Source: Pseudomonas saponiphila
GTDB taxonomy: Bacteria; Pseudomonadota; Gammaproteobacteria; Pseudomonadales; Pseudomonadaceae
Length of the DNA: 64,000 nucleotides
NCBI RefSeq assembly: GCF_900105185.1
Contig: NZ_FNTJ01000002.1
Coordinates: 1,736,001 to 1,800,000, forward strand
Direction of reading: 5' to 3'
Both the position numbers and the translations under genes were made by a program. Shown here piece after piece: positions 43,236 through 54,191 of this stretch. Positions within the stretch are counted from its first letter, which is position 1, and the number at the start of each line of letters is the position of its first letter. The notes below the pieces were generated by a model. That model made no database searches. It saw only the letters and a list, made by a program, of their open reading frames with translations, and was not told where the DNA came from.

Positions 43236-44534
43236 TCATTCTTGAGCAGTAGCCTGATCCTTGACCTGACGCTTCTCGATGGCATCCACCAGGCGCTTGG
43301 CCAGTGCTGGGTAGTTCTCATCGAAGTGATGGCCCCCTGGCAGCTTCAAGGCTTCACCGACGGCAGTCTTGTCGGTGCAACCGCTTTCATCGACTTCTTC
43401 CACGCCATAGATGCACACCACCTTGGCCGCAGGCAGCTTGGCCATTTCCGGGCCGGTGGCCGCTTCCTTGCCGGCGTTGCCCAGCCAGCCTTCGACTTCG
43501 ATCTCGAAGCTGCCGGTGCGGGCGAAAGCCAGCAGGATAATGGCGTCGATGCGCTGTTGCTCGGCTTCCGGCAGGCGGTTGTAGATCGCCGGCAGTACGT
43601 CTGCACCGAAGGAGTAGCCGGTCAGCACGAAGCGCTTGGTGCCCCACTTCTGCCGGTAGTGCTGCATCAGTTCGGTGAGGTCGATGGCGCTCTGTTCCGG
43701 GGTCTTGTGCTGCCAGTAGTAGCGCAGGGTGTCGATGCCCACCACCGGATAGCCGATCTTGGCCATCTCGCCGGCCACGTCGCGGTCCAGGTCGCGCCAG
43801 CCGCCGTCACCGGAGAGGAACAGGGTCACGGTGTCCTTGGCCTGGCCGGCCGGGACTTCCACCACGGGGATGCTCAGGCCGCCGTTCTCCGAACCCACCA
43901 GCAGCTTGCGCAGCTCGTTGTTCAGCACCTGGGGCAGGTGGATGTCGTAATCGCTGATGCTGGTGGTGGCGTTGGGTGTGTCACGCACGAAGCCGGCGCT
44001 TTCGTCGTCCGGGTTGTCGTTCCAGGCTACCAGCCAGTGGCCGTGGGCCAGGGTCTTGGGCAGCGGATCGGTGCAGCCGGGCGCCGGGTTGATGGTGAAG
44101 CCTACCGACACGGCCTGGGCCTTGTCGTCGGTCTGGGTGGCGATCCAGCGCCAGGCCAGCGCCGCGCCCGGGCCGATGCCGCTGACCAGGGTGGCCGGCC
44201 CACTGAGCTGGGGCAGGGCGCCTTGCAGGGCTTGTTCCTGCAGTTTGCAGTCGTCCTTGGGCAGGACCACCTGGACGATCTGCGCCGCGCCGCTGCGGCT
44301 CAGGGCCAGCAGTTGCTTGTCGGTCAGGGTGGCGTCAGGCAGCACGGCCACCACCACCCGGGCCTTGGCCTTGGTGCCCGGGGTCACGCGGGTCAGGGTC
44401 GAGCCGTCGGCCTGGGTCAGTTGTTCCAGGGTCGGTTCAGGGGCGGGGCGGTTCCACCACCAGTAGCCGCCACCCGCAATCACAGCCAGCACCACCAGTG
44501 TGGCCAGCAGATACCGCCAAGAGCGTTGAATCAT
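43236..44534 (-). CDS. virJ: VirJ/AcvB-like alpha/beta hydrolase
   Basis: A 432-residue periplasmic hydrolase anchored by one N-terminal membrane segment (about 9-24). The C-terminal VirJ domain has LSGDGGWRDLD at 240-250, nucleophile Ser308 in GYSFGAD, and the catalytic-like His402/403 in GGHHFDE. It is the downstream partner of mprF: the start shares one base with the mprF stop (TGATG). In P. aeruginosa the same pair is PA0920-PA0919, where the second protein hydrolyses alanyl-phosphatidylglycerol. This gene probably does the same. Confidence 0.88.
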   Translation of the reverse strand: MIQRSWRYLLATLVVLAVIAGGGYWWWNRPAPEPTLEQLTQADGSTLTRVTPGTKAKARVVVAVLPDATLTDKQLLALSRSGAAQIVQVVLPKDDCKLQEQALQGALPQLSGPATLVSGIGPGAALAWRWIATQTDDKAQAVSVGFTINPAPGCTDPLPKTLAHGHWLVAWNDNPDDESAGFVRDTPNATTSISDYDIHLPQVLNNELRKLLVGSENGGLSIPVVEVPAGQAKDTVTLFLSGDGGWRDLDRDVAGEMAKIGYPVVGIDTLRYYWQHKTPEQSAIDLTELMQHYRQKWGTKRFVLTGYSFGADVLPAIYNRLPEAEQQRIDAIILLAFARTGSFEIEVEGWLGNAGKEAATGPEMAKLPAAKVVCIYGVEEVDESGCTDKTAVGEALKLPGGHHFDENYPALAKRLVDAIEKRQVKDQATAQE

Positions 44535-47185
44535 CAGCGTTTCACCAATCCAGTCAGGCCGCCTGCGATCAGGGCGGCGGTGTCGGCCAGTGCCACCAGC
44601 GGGTCAAGCCCGGCTGGCACAGCCATATAACGGGGTTCCCAGTCGGGCTGGAACTTGTCTTTGAAGCGGCGCAAACCTTGGAAGTTATACAGTTGCTCGC
44701 CACGGCGGAACACCATCGAACCCAGGCGCTGGGTCAGCGGCGCGCCACGCCGGGGTTGCAGGCCGGACAGCGGCACCATGCCCAGGCTGAAGCGGGCGTA
44801 TCCATGATTCTTATAGTGCTGGATCAGGCCGACCATCATGAATTCCATGGTCAGCTTCGGCGCATCCGGGTGCGACCGCATCAGGTCGAGGCTGGCCAGG
44901 TCATGGCTATAAGTCTCGAGCAGGTTGGCAAAGGCCACCGGGCGTCCTTCGAAACGGATGATGGCGATGCGGAAGTGCTTGAGGTAGTCGTCGCTGAAGC
45001 GGCCCAGGGAGAAGCCCTTTTCGCGAACGTTCTTGCCGGTCAGCCAGGCGTCGGAAATCACCTTCAGCTCGTCCATTGGCGCTAGCCCGGGCTCGTGGAT
45101 CTCCAGCGACAGGCCGTCGCGGGTGCCGCGGTTCCAGGTGTAGCGCAGGTCCTTCATCTCCTTGCCCTTGGCTTCGAGATCAAAGCGCTTGAGATCGACC
45201 CGGGCTTCTTCGCCGAGCTTGATCGCGGTCAGGCCGATGTCCATGTAGTAGGGCAGGCTTTCCGCCCGGACCTGGTAGAACACCGGGCGTGCGTGGTGCA
45301 CGTCGCACAGGTCGCGGAACTGCCAGATCATTTCCGCGCGTTGCTGGGGCGGGCCGATGGGGTCATACAGCGCCACCAGGCTGCGGCCACGGCGAGCGTA
45401 CATGAGGAAGGCGTCGTCGTTGGGGTGGAACAGCAGTGCTTTGTCGCCGGTCAGGGCCAGGCCGCCATCGGGCTGGGACGAGGCCATGAGGATCTGCGCC
45501 GCCTTGTCCAGCTCGTCACGGGTGGGCAGGTGGATCACCGGGCGCGCAGTGCGCAGCAGCCAGGTCAGGGACACCACCAGCAACAGCACCGCGGCGCCCA
45601 GCAGCGAGCGCAGGCCCCGGGGAGCGTCGGCGTCGAGGGTGAACTGCCACCACAGTTGATGGCTGTAGGGAACGTCCTGATAGGCGAACAGCAGCAACCA
45701 GATGGAGGCACCGAGCACGCAAACGCTGGCCACCAGGTACAGCGGCGAGAAGGGCAGTTCGGTCAGGCGGCTGGGACGGTAGAACGAGCGCCGGAACACC
45801 GCCAGCAGGCTGGCGGTGAGGGTCATCAGGCAGGCTTCTTCCCAGTCGAAGCCCTTGAGCAGCGAGAGCAGTGCGCCCACCAGCAACAGAATGGTGGTGA
45901 GCATCCAGGCCGCCGACAGGCGCCGCCGCAGGCCCTGGGCCAGCAGCAGGCAGAGCACGCCGATCAGGCTGGCGCCGAAGTGCGAGGCGTCCACCAGGCG
46001 ATGGGGGATGAGAAAGCCGATGTGTTGCAGGCGGGTGTCGATTTCCGGGGTGGCGCCGGAAAACAGCAGGACCACGCCGGAAAGGAACACCAGCACCGCG
46101 AGGATCGGTGCTGCCAGGCCGGACGCTACCCGCAGCGATTGGCGGGTCTGGAACAGGCGCTGGGCTTCGTTGATCAGCAGCAGGACGCAGGCCACCAGCA
46201 TCGGCAGCACCACGTAGATCAGGCGGTACAGCAGCAGTGCGGCGGCCAGGGGCGCGGCGCCGAGCTTGTTGGCGAAGGCTGCCAGCAGGATGGCTTCGAA
46301 CACCCCGACACCACCCGGCACATGGCTGAGTACGCCGGCCGCCAGGGCCAGCAGGTAGACCAGCAGGAAGGCGCCGAAGGGCGGTGCTTCTGGCAGCAGC
46401 AGGTAGAGCACGGTGGCGGCTGCGGCGACGTCCAGGGCGGTGATGATCAGTTGCAGGAAGGTCAGGCGGCGCCCGGGCAGGCGCAGGGTGCGGCGTCCGA
46501 CCCGGACCAGCAGGTTGTCGCGCAGGGGCTGCTCCGGCAGGCGTCGACGATAGATGCCGACGGCCAGTACCGCGCCCAGCAGCAGGATGGCCAGGGCGAT
46601 GCCGGCCAACAGGCTCTCCGGCAGGCGCAGGGCCGCCGAAGCTGCCGGCAGGTTGCTCAGGGTGGCCAGGGCCGCCAGCGGTGGCAGGGCACAGCCCAGG
46701 GAGAGGCTGGCGAAGAGGGTCATGTGGGCGACGTCTGAGGCCCCCAGCCCGTGGCGCGCGTACAGGCGATAACGCACCGAGCCGCCGGACAGCAGCGACA
46801 GGCCGATGGCGTTGCCGATGGCGAAGGCGGTAAAGCCACCCAGGGCCAGGGTGCGACCGGGCAGGTTGACCCCGGCATAGCGGCTGGCGGACCACTCGTA
46901 GCCCAAGAGGATGATGAAGCCGACGATGGTCGCGCCCAGAGCGCCGAGCAGGGCTGGCTTGGGCACTTCAAGGATCGAGTCGTGCAGCGCGTAGAAGTCC
47001 AGCTCGCTGAGCAAGTGACGGCAAGCGATCAGGGCAATGGCGAACAGCAACAGAGTGACGGCCAGGCCCAGGGGCTGGCGGTATTTGCTCAACAGGTCCA
47101 GCCAGCGCAAGCGAGTGGCTGTCACGGGTTGAGTGGCGGTAGCGGTGGTATCGCTGTCTTGTGAATCAGACATGTTGGCGCGCAT
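44534..47185 (-). CDS. mprF: Aminoacyl-phosphatidylglycerol synthase/flippase MprF
   Basis: An 883-residue MprF. The N-terminal two-thirds are a membrane flippase domain with about 14 hydrophobic segments, including GNAIGLSLLSGGSVRYRLY and SHVPGGVGVFEAILL. The C-terminal DUF2156 aminoacyltransferase domain (about 550-870) uses charged tRNA to modify phosphatidylglycerol. It gives resistance to cationic peptides and acid by reducing membrane negative charge. Alanine is the likely substrate by analogy with P. aeruginosa. The start ATG at 47185 follows GAGGTGATTG; an ATG at 47173 is possible. Confidence 0.93.
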   Translation of the reverse strand: MRANMSDSQDSDTTATATQPVTATRLRWLDLLSKYRQPLGLAVTLLLFAIALIACRHLLSELDFYALHDSILEVPKPALLGALGATIVGFIILLGYEWSASRYAGVNLPGRTLALGGFTAFAIGNAIGLSLLSGGSVRYRLYARHGLGASDVAHMTLFASLSLGCALPPLAALATLSNLPAASAALRLPESLLAGIALAILLLGAVLAVGIYRRRLPEQPLRDNLLVRVGRRTLRLPGRRLTFLQLIITALDVAAAATVLYLLLPEAPPFGAFLLVYLLALAAGVLSHVPGGVGVFEAILLAAFANKLGAAPLAAALLLYRLIYVVLPMLVACVLLLINEAQRLFQTRQSLRVASGLAAPILAVLVFLSGVVLLFSGATPEIDTRLQHIGFLIPHRLVDASHFGASLIGVLCLLLAQGLRRRLSAAWMLTTILLLVGALLSLLKGFDWEEACLMTLTASLLAVFRRSFYRPSRLTELPFSPLYLVASVCVLGASIWLLLFAYQDVPYSHQLWWQFTLDADAPRGLRSLLGAAVLLLVVSLTWLLRTARPVIHLPTRDELDKAAQILMASSQPDGGLALTGDKALLFHPNDDAFLMYARRGRSLVALYDPIGPPQQRAEMIWQFRDLCDVHHARPVFYQVRAESLPYYMDIGLTAIKLGEEARVDLKRFDLEAKGKEMKDLRYTWNRGTRDGLSLEIHEPGLAPMDELKVISDAWLTGKNVREKGFSLGRFSDDYLKHFRIAIIRFEGRPVAFANLLETYSHDLASLDLMRSHPDAPKLTMEFMMVGLIQHYKNHGYARFSLGMVPLSGLQPRRGAPLTQRLGSMVFRRGEQLYNFQGLRRFKDKFQPDWEPRYMAVPAGLDPLVALADTAALIAGGLTGLVKR

Positions 47186-47424
47186 CAATCACCTCGTGGA
47201 TTGTGCGCGACAGGATGGGGGTATCCAGCCAAGTTACCAATCCCTGTAGAAAAAATAGTTTCAGATATTAACGCGTCTCACCGTGGCCCGGCGACCCTGG
47301 GCGCTTGCCGCCGGGTGGTTGCTCGAGACAGAGCATAGCTCGCATCTTGAAGGGTCGAAGCACCGCTTACGGTTCGCAACACTTTCTCAGGCCATTGTTG
47401 CGAAAGGACTTTTTCAACAGATAC

Positions 47425-47456
47425 AAAAAAGGCCACTCTTTCGAGCAGCCTTTTTT
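47425..47456 (-). terminator. Terminator downstream of first initiator tRNA gene
   Basis: On the minus strand GGCTGCTCGAAAGAGTGGCC followed by TTTTTT, with an A run on the other side. Confidence 0.85.
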
Positions 47457-47462
47457 GATGTT

Positions 47463-47539
<77 letters not shown>

Positions 47540-47694
47540 TCTGTGTGGCGGCATTCTACAGGCGAACGACTGAGTGTCAACCGTTAATGGCTCAATGGGT
47601 CAAATTAACGTCGAAACACCAGCCGGTCAGCTTAAGTCATGGACAGGCAAGGAGTTTTGCAAGGAGGGGTGGGCAGGGTAAAACTTGCGCGCAC

Positions 47695-47725
47695 AAAAAA
47701 GGCCACTTTTTCAAGTGGCCTTTTT
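47695..47725 (-). terminator. Terminator downstream of second initiator tRNA gene
   Basis: On the minus strand GGCCACTT, loop, AAGTGGCC, then TTTTTT. It is close in sequence to the first tRNA terminator. Confidence 0.85.
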
Positions 47726-47732
47726 CGATGTT

Positions 47733-47809
<77 letters not shown>

Positions 47810-48023
47810 TCTGATAGGGCCGAATTCTACAGGCTGGTCAGATTCTGTCAATCATTAAATTTTGAAAATTGCTTCCGGTTCAATCGCTTAGCGTCCTTGA
47901 GCAGCCTTTGAAGGAGGCTTCGGCCTAGGTAGAACGGGGCTTGCAGCTCTGTTGGCGGTTGGGCTGCCGTTGCGTAAATAAATTCAACCGGGGGCTGTGA
48001 GGAGGGATGCGAAGATACAAGGT

Positions 48024-48039
48024 ACTGGTGCTATATACA
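48024..48039. promoter_or_regulatory. LexA box upstream of dinB
   Basis: CTGGTGCTATATACAG, a CTG-N10-CAG operator like the recA box at 27305. Because it lies 70-85 bp before the conserved protein start, it excludes the longest open frame (start at 48007) as the real dinB start. Confidence 0.88.
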
Positions 48040-48108
48040 GGTGTCGGTAGATACTTGCGTCCTGCTTTCGTTGCGATGTCCGCCTTCCATGATCTCTGCC
48101 TTTATATG

Positions 48109-49173
48109 ATGCAGCGCAAAATCATCCACATTGACTGTGATTGCTTCTATGCGGCCATCGAAATGCGCGATGACCCGCAGCTGGCCAGCAAGCCGCTGGC
48201 AGTGGGGGGCTCCGCGGATCGACGGGGAGTGATTGCCACCTGCAACTATGAGGCGCGGGCTTACGGCGTGCGTTCGGCCATGTCCTCAAGGCACGCGTTG
48301 ACCCTGTGCCCGGACCTGGTGATCGTCAAGCCGCGCATGGATGCCTATCGCGAGGCGTCGAAAGAGATTCATACGATCTTTCGTGATTACACCGATCTGA
48401 TCGAGCCCTTGTCCCTGGACGAGGCCTACCTGGACGTTTCCGACAGCCCGAACTTCGCCGGCAGCGCGACGCGCATCGCCCAGGATATTCGTCGGCGGGT
48501 TTCCAATCAGTTGCATATCACCGTCTCGGCCGGGGTCGCGCCCAACAAGTTCCTGGCCAAGATTGCCAGTGACTGGAAAAAGCCCAACGGCCTGTTCGTC
48601 ATCACTCCGGATCAAGTGGAGGATTTTGTCTCCGAATTGCCGGTGAGCAAGTTGCATGGGGTGGGCAAGGTCACGGCAGACAAACTGGGTCGCCTGGGGA
48701 TTGTCGACTGCCTGCAATTGCGCGACTGGAGCAAGCTGGCGCTGGTGCGCGAGTTCGGCAGTTTCGGCGAGCGCTTGTGGAGTCTGGCCAGGGGGATCGA
48801 CGAGCGGCCGGTGCAGAATGACAGTCGGCGCCAGTCCATCAGCGTGGAAAACACCTATGACGTGGACCTGCCGGATCTGGACAGTTGCCTGCAGAAACTA
48901 CCGGAACTGATGCAGACGCTGGCCGGACGCATGACCCGGATCGACGCCAGCTACCGGCCGGGCAAGCCGTTCGTCAAAGTGAAGTTCCATGATTTTACTC
49001 AGACCACCCTGGAGCAGGCGGGGGCGGGGCGGGACCTGGAGAGTTATCGGCAGTTGCTGACCCAGGCCTTCAAGCGGGGTGGCAAGCCGGTGCGTTTGCT
49101 GGGCATTGGTGTGCGTTTGCAGGATCTGCGCGGCGCTCATGAACAGCTGGAGCTGTTCCAGGACGGTCTATAG
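48109..49173 (+). CDS. dinB: DNA polymerase IV
   Basis: A 354-residue Y-family translesion polymerase. The start is the ATG of MQRKIIHIDCDCFYAAIE; the neighbouring ATG at 48106 is equally possible. It has catalytic acids in HIDCDCFYAAIE and SLDEAYLDVS, the steric-gate region, the helix-hairpin-helix segment ELPVSKLHGVGKVTADKL and a C-terminal beta-clamp-type tail QLELFQDG. It is induced by DNA damage through the LexA box upstream. A REPIN begins at its stop codon. Confidence 0.93.
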   Translation: MQRKIIHIDCDCFYAAIEMRDDPQLASKPLAVGGSADRRGVIATCNYEARAYGVRSAMSSRHALTLCPDLVIVKPRMDAYREASKEIHTIFRDYTDLIEPLSLDEAYLDVSDSPNFAGSATRIAQDIRRRVSNQLHITVSAGVAPNKFLAKIASDWKKPNGLFVITPDQVEDFVSELPVSKLHGVGKVTADKLGRLGIVDCLQLRDWSKLALVREFGSFGERLWSLARGIDERPVQNDSRRQSISVENTYDVDLPDLDSCLQKLPELMQTLAGRMTRIDASYRPGKPFVKVKFHDFTQTTLEQAGAGRDLESYRQLLTQAFKRGGKPVRLLGIGVRLQDLRGAHEQLELFQDGL

Positions 49174-49246
49174 GAGCTGGCTTGCCAGCGAACAGGGCCG
49201 TTATTCAGCCGCGTCAGCGCTTTTTCGCCGGCAAGCCGGCTCCTAC
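49171..49246. repeat. REPIN after dinB
   Basis: The left arm 49171-49192 (TAGGAGCTGGCTTGCCAGCG) overlaps the dinB stop codon; the right arm 49224-49246 reads CGCCGGCAAGCCGGCTCCTAC. The arms have diverged at two compensating positions, so each keeps its own palindrome. Confidence 0.88.
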
Positions 49247-49254
49247 AGGGTGGG

Positions 49255-50208
49255 TCAGTTGTTGCCGGGGTCGGCGACCAGGCGGCCGGCGTTCTTGGTC
49301 AGGGACTTGAGAAACTCGCTCTGCAGTTCCGGATCGTTACGGGTCAGCTCGATCAGGCTCTGCTCCAGTTCGCTGGCTTCTTCTTCCAGGCCCAGTTCCG
49401 ACAGGCGCTTGACTCGGTGCACCCATTGGCTCACTTCGTCATCTTCCAGGTCGTCGTAGATCAGCGCGTGAGCTTCCACCAGCTTGCCGCGCAGGCTGCT
49501 GCTCAGGCTCAGGGATGAGTCGGAGTGCACTTCGTCCTGGGCGTCTTCGACGCTGATCTGCAACTTGCCGATGTGGTTCAGGTCCTGTTCGGAGAACGGC
49601 GCGTCCAGCAGGTTCAAGCGCAGCACGCCATTGCGATCGGTGCTCATGTCGTAGGTCTGCTTGCCGGCCTTGACCTGCACTGGGCGCTCGCTCCAGGGCA
49701 GGCTCGAATACTCCAGGCGCTTGTCACGCTGGACTTCATCGATGGCTGCCAGGTTCTGCTGGGCGCGACCGTGGGACGGCATGTTCATGAACGGGTTGAG
49801 CCCCGACACGCCATAGCTGACCCAGTCCTTGGTGACGCTGTCCGGCAGATTGCCCAGGGCGAACACATTGACCACGTTGGCTCCGACGCCGGCCACCAGC
49901 GCTACCGCGCCCAGCGGGATTTCGTAGATTTCCCGCCAGGGTTGGTAGGGTGTGTAGCGATCGTAGCGGCGGGTGACCTCGAACTCGGTGACTTCAAAGG
50001 TCTTTTGCTCGTGGATGCGTACCCGGCGTTGCGGTAGCTCAAGCACCTTAGGCTCACCGACATCGATCTGCAGGCTGTGATCGAGCAGTTTGCGCTCGAC
50101 GCGTTCCTCGTGTTCGCTGCGTTGCGACATCTGGTTGGCGCAGCCACTGACCAGCAGGGCGCCGCACAAGGCGGCCCCCCCGAGGCTTAAGGTGTTTCGC
50201 TTGAACAT
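49255..50208 (-). CDS. Putative outer-membrane lipoprotein
   Basis: A 317-residue protein with a lipoprotein signal peptide (GGAALCGALLVSGC, Cys23). The mature part starts with a charged region, then EVTRRYDRYTPYQPWREIYEIPLG, then a hydrophobic Gly/Val segment (about 100-118). The C-terminus is acidic and helical. No domain was recognised. It is 17 bp downstream of proS on the same strand and may share its transcript. Confidence 0.72.
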   Translation of the reverse strand: MFKRNTLSLGGAALCGALLVSGCANQMSQRSEHEERVERKLLDHSLQIDVGEPKVLELPQRRVRIHEQKTFEVTEFEVTRRYDRYTPYQPWREIYEIPLGAVALVAGVGANVVNVFALGNLPDSVTKDWVSYGVSGLNPFMNMPSHGRAQQNLAAIDEVQRDKRLEYSSLPWSERPVQVKAGKQTYDMSTDRNGVLRLNLLDAPFSEQDLNHIGKLQISVEDAQDEVHSDSSLSLSSSLRGKLVEAHALIYDDLEDDEVSQWVHRVKRLSELGLEEEASELEQSLIELTRNDPELQSEFLKSLTKNAGRLVADPGNN

Positions 50209-50225
50209 GACTTCTCTATCTGGTT

Positions 50226-51941
<1,716 letters not shown>

Positions 51942-52070
51942 GGTAGGCCGTTGTCGGTTGCTGAAGACTGGAAGTGACGGAGCATTGTACGGGCGAGTTC
52001 CGCTGGCGTACAGGATTGCGCTTGGAAGGGCCGGGAGCCACGGGGATCGAGCCGTAACTCCCGGGATTTT

Positions 52071-53636
52071 CTAGGATTCTTCGCCGACGGCGGTGCCGCT
52101 GGCGGGGGACTCCGGCTCGGGTTTGGGCCCGGCGCGGCGGCTCTCCTGGAACCAGTGAATGGCGATCAGGATCAGCGTCGGCACCCCGAGTATCGCGGTG
52201 ATAAGGAAGAAGTCGTGGTAGCCGAACTTCTCCACCATGACTCCGGAATAGCCGCCGATCAGGCGCGGCAGCAACAGCATGATCGAGCTGAGCAGGGCGT
52301 ATTGGGTGGCGGAGAACTTGAGGTTGGTCAGGCTCGACAGGTAGGCGACGAAAGCCGAAGTGGCCATGCCCGAACTGAAGTTGTCCAGGGAAATGGTGAC
52401 AATCAGCATTTCCAGGTTCGGGCCCATGCCGGCCAGCATGAGGAACAGCAGGTTGGTGGCGGCGGAGGCGGCACCGCCGATGAACAGGATCGGCAGGATG
52501 CCGAAGCGCACGATCAGCAGGCCGCCCATGCCGGCGCCAAGCAGGGTCATGATCAGGCCGAAAATCTTGCTGACCCCGGCAATCTGGTCCTTGGTGAAAC
52601 CCTGGTCGATGTAGAACACGTTGGCCATGACGCCCATGACCGTGTCCGACATGCGATAGGTGGCAATCAGCCCCAATAGCAGGAAGGCTTGCCAGCGATA
52701 GCGCAGGATGAAGTCGTTGACCGGTGTCAGCACCGGCGCCAGGCCCCGGCGGCCCATGGCCGACAGGCACAGGGCGGTGAGGGTGATGTAGAGGATCGCC
52801 CGCAGGAAGGCCCGGTCTTCCAGCAGCAGGTCCAAAAGGCTCACGCCATCGAAGATCACGCTGGCGAAGTCGGTGTTGTAGAGCTGGGTGAAGGTGGCGG
52901 GCACCGATACCAGCAGCACGATCAGGACGAATACCGAGATCAACTGGTGAGCGAAGCTGTAGCGTCCCGCGGAGAGTTGGGTGCGCAGTGGCACTGCGGG
53001 CTCGCGCATCAGCAGGGTGGTGATCAATGCGGGAATCATCAGCACGCCGAACAGCACGTAGGTGCCGGTCCAGGCTGAATGCTTGTAGCTGAAACCAGTG
53101 GAGCCGAAGCCCTCGGCAAAGAACAGCGCGCCGGCGGTCGCCAGCAGCACCGCTACCCGATAGCCGGACATGTAGCTGGCGGCGAGGGCGGCCTGGCGGC
53201 TGTCGTCGGCGATTTCCAGGCGGTAGGCGTCGATGGCGATGTCCTGGGTCGCCGAGGCAAAGGCCACGATCACGGCGATGGCGATCAGCCAGGACAGATG
53301 CTTTTGCGGGTCACAGAAGCCCATGCCGATCAGGCCGAGAATCACCAGGGTCTGGGCCAGTACCAGCCAGGATCGGCGTCGGCCGAGCCTGCCCAGTATG
53401 GGCAGGCGCCATTGGTCAAGCAGCGGCGACCATACCCATTTAAAGGCATAGGCCAAACCGATCAGGCTGGCGTAACCGATGGTTTCACGGGCGACACCGG
53501 CCTCGCGCAACCATACCGAAAGAGTCGAGAACACCAGCATGTAAGGCATGCCGGCAGCGAAACCAAGCAGCAACAGCACGAGCGTCGAGGGGCTGGCATA
53601 GGCGGCAAGTGCGGCTCGCCAGGTTTTACGGGGCAT
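52071..53636 (-). CDS. ampG: AmpG-family muropeptide permease
   Basis: A 521-residue major-facilitator protein with about 12-14 membrane segments. The AmpG features are YASPSTLVLLLLGFAAGMPY near the start, LIGLAYAFKWVWSPLLDQ and ASATQDIAIDAYRLEI. AmpG brings GlcNAc-anhydroMurNAc-peptides back into the cytoplasm for cell-wall recycling, which in Pseudomonas also controls ampC beta-lactamase induction. A second AmpG homologue exists in many pseudomonads, so the exact paralogue cannot be fixed. Confidence 0.85.
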   Translation of the reverse strand: MPRKTWRAALAAYASPSTLVLLLLGFAAGMPYMLVFSTLSVWLREAGVARETIGYASLIGLAYAFKWVWSPLLDQWRLPILGRLGRRRSWLVLAQTLVILGLIGMGFCDPQKHLSWLIAIAVIVAFASATQDIAIDAYRLEIADDSRQAALAASYMSGYRVAVLLATAGALFFAEGFGSTGFSYKHSAWTGTYVLFGVLMIPALITTLLMREPAVPLRTQLSAGRYSFAHQLISVFVLIVLLVSVPATFTQLYNTDFASVIFDGVSLLDLLLEDRAFLRAILYITLTALCLSAMGRRGLAPVLTPVNDFILRYRWQAFLLLGLIATYRMSDTVMGVMANVFYIDQGFTKDQIAGVSKIFGLIMTLLGAGMGGLLIVRFGILPILFIGGAASAATNLLFLMLAGMGPNLEMLIVTISLDNFSSGMATSAFVAYLSSLTNLKFSATQYALLSSIMLLLPRLIGGYSGVMVEKFGYHDFFLITAILGVPTLILIAIHWFQESRRAGPKPEPESPASGTAVGEES

Positions 53637-53678
53637 GGGCTGAAGTCTGCCTCAGGTTACGGAAACAAAGCGCGCACT

Positions 53679-54032
53679 CTAACCGCTGTGCTCTACCGGG
53701 CGCCAGCCATGGCGCTGAATATCCACGCGATTATTCCGGATCGTGATGCCTTCGCCGCGCAGTCTGGCGCGCTGCTCGTCGCCTGATGGACTGCCGGCCG
53801 GCAGGCTGATGCGACCGCCGGCGCCCAATACCCGGTGCCAAGGCAGGCGGGTGTCGGCCGGCAACTGGCTGAGGGTGCGCCCAACCCAGCGCGCGGCGCG
53901 GCCCAGGCCGGCCATTTCTGCCAGTTGGCCGTAGCTCACCACCCTGCCTGCGGGAACCTGGGCCAGGGTCAGGTACAGCGCCGTGCGTCGGATTTGTGCC
54001 GGGTCCTGTGGAGCTTCGCCGTGTTCGGTCAC
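53679..54032 (-). CDS. Alkyltransferase-like protein (MGMT family, no active-site Cys)
   Basis: A 117-residue homologue of the DNA-binding domain of O6-methylguanine methyltransferase. The usual PCHRV active site is LPWHRVLGAGG, with Trp65 in place of the cysteine, so it cannot accept alkyl groups. Such ATL proteins bind O6-alkylguanine and hand the lesion to nucleotide excision repair. The helix-turn-helix region VSYGQLAEMAGLGRAARWVG is present. Confidence 0.9.
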   Translation of the reverse strand: MTEHGEAPQDPAQIRRTALYLTLAQVPAGRVVSYGQLAEMAGLGRAARWVGRTLSQLPADTRLPWHRVLGAGGRISLPAGSPSGDEQRARLRGEGITIRNNRVDIQRHGWRPVEHSG

Positions 54033-54191
54033 ATTCGCGGTTCCAGATCTATGAAGAGGCGTTGGTCGGTTCAGGGGGTGAGATGCGGATGCATATTGAA
54101 CTCACTCTCAATGCCCGGGTCAGTCCTGACTCAGGCGTGTTCAGCAGGAATAATGCCGTTTTTTTTCGCAAGATCGAGCCCTGTATTACTT

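Noticed and set aside
43026..44630. 534-codon open frame on the plus strand
   Set aside because: Antisense to virJ; no recognisable domain.
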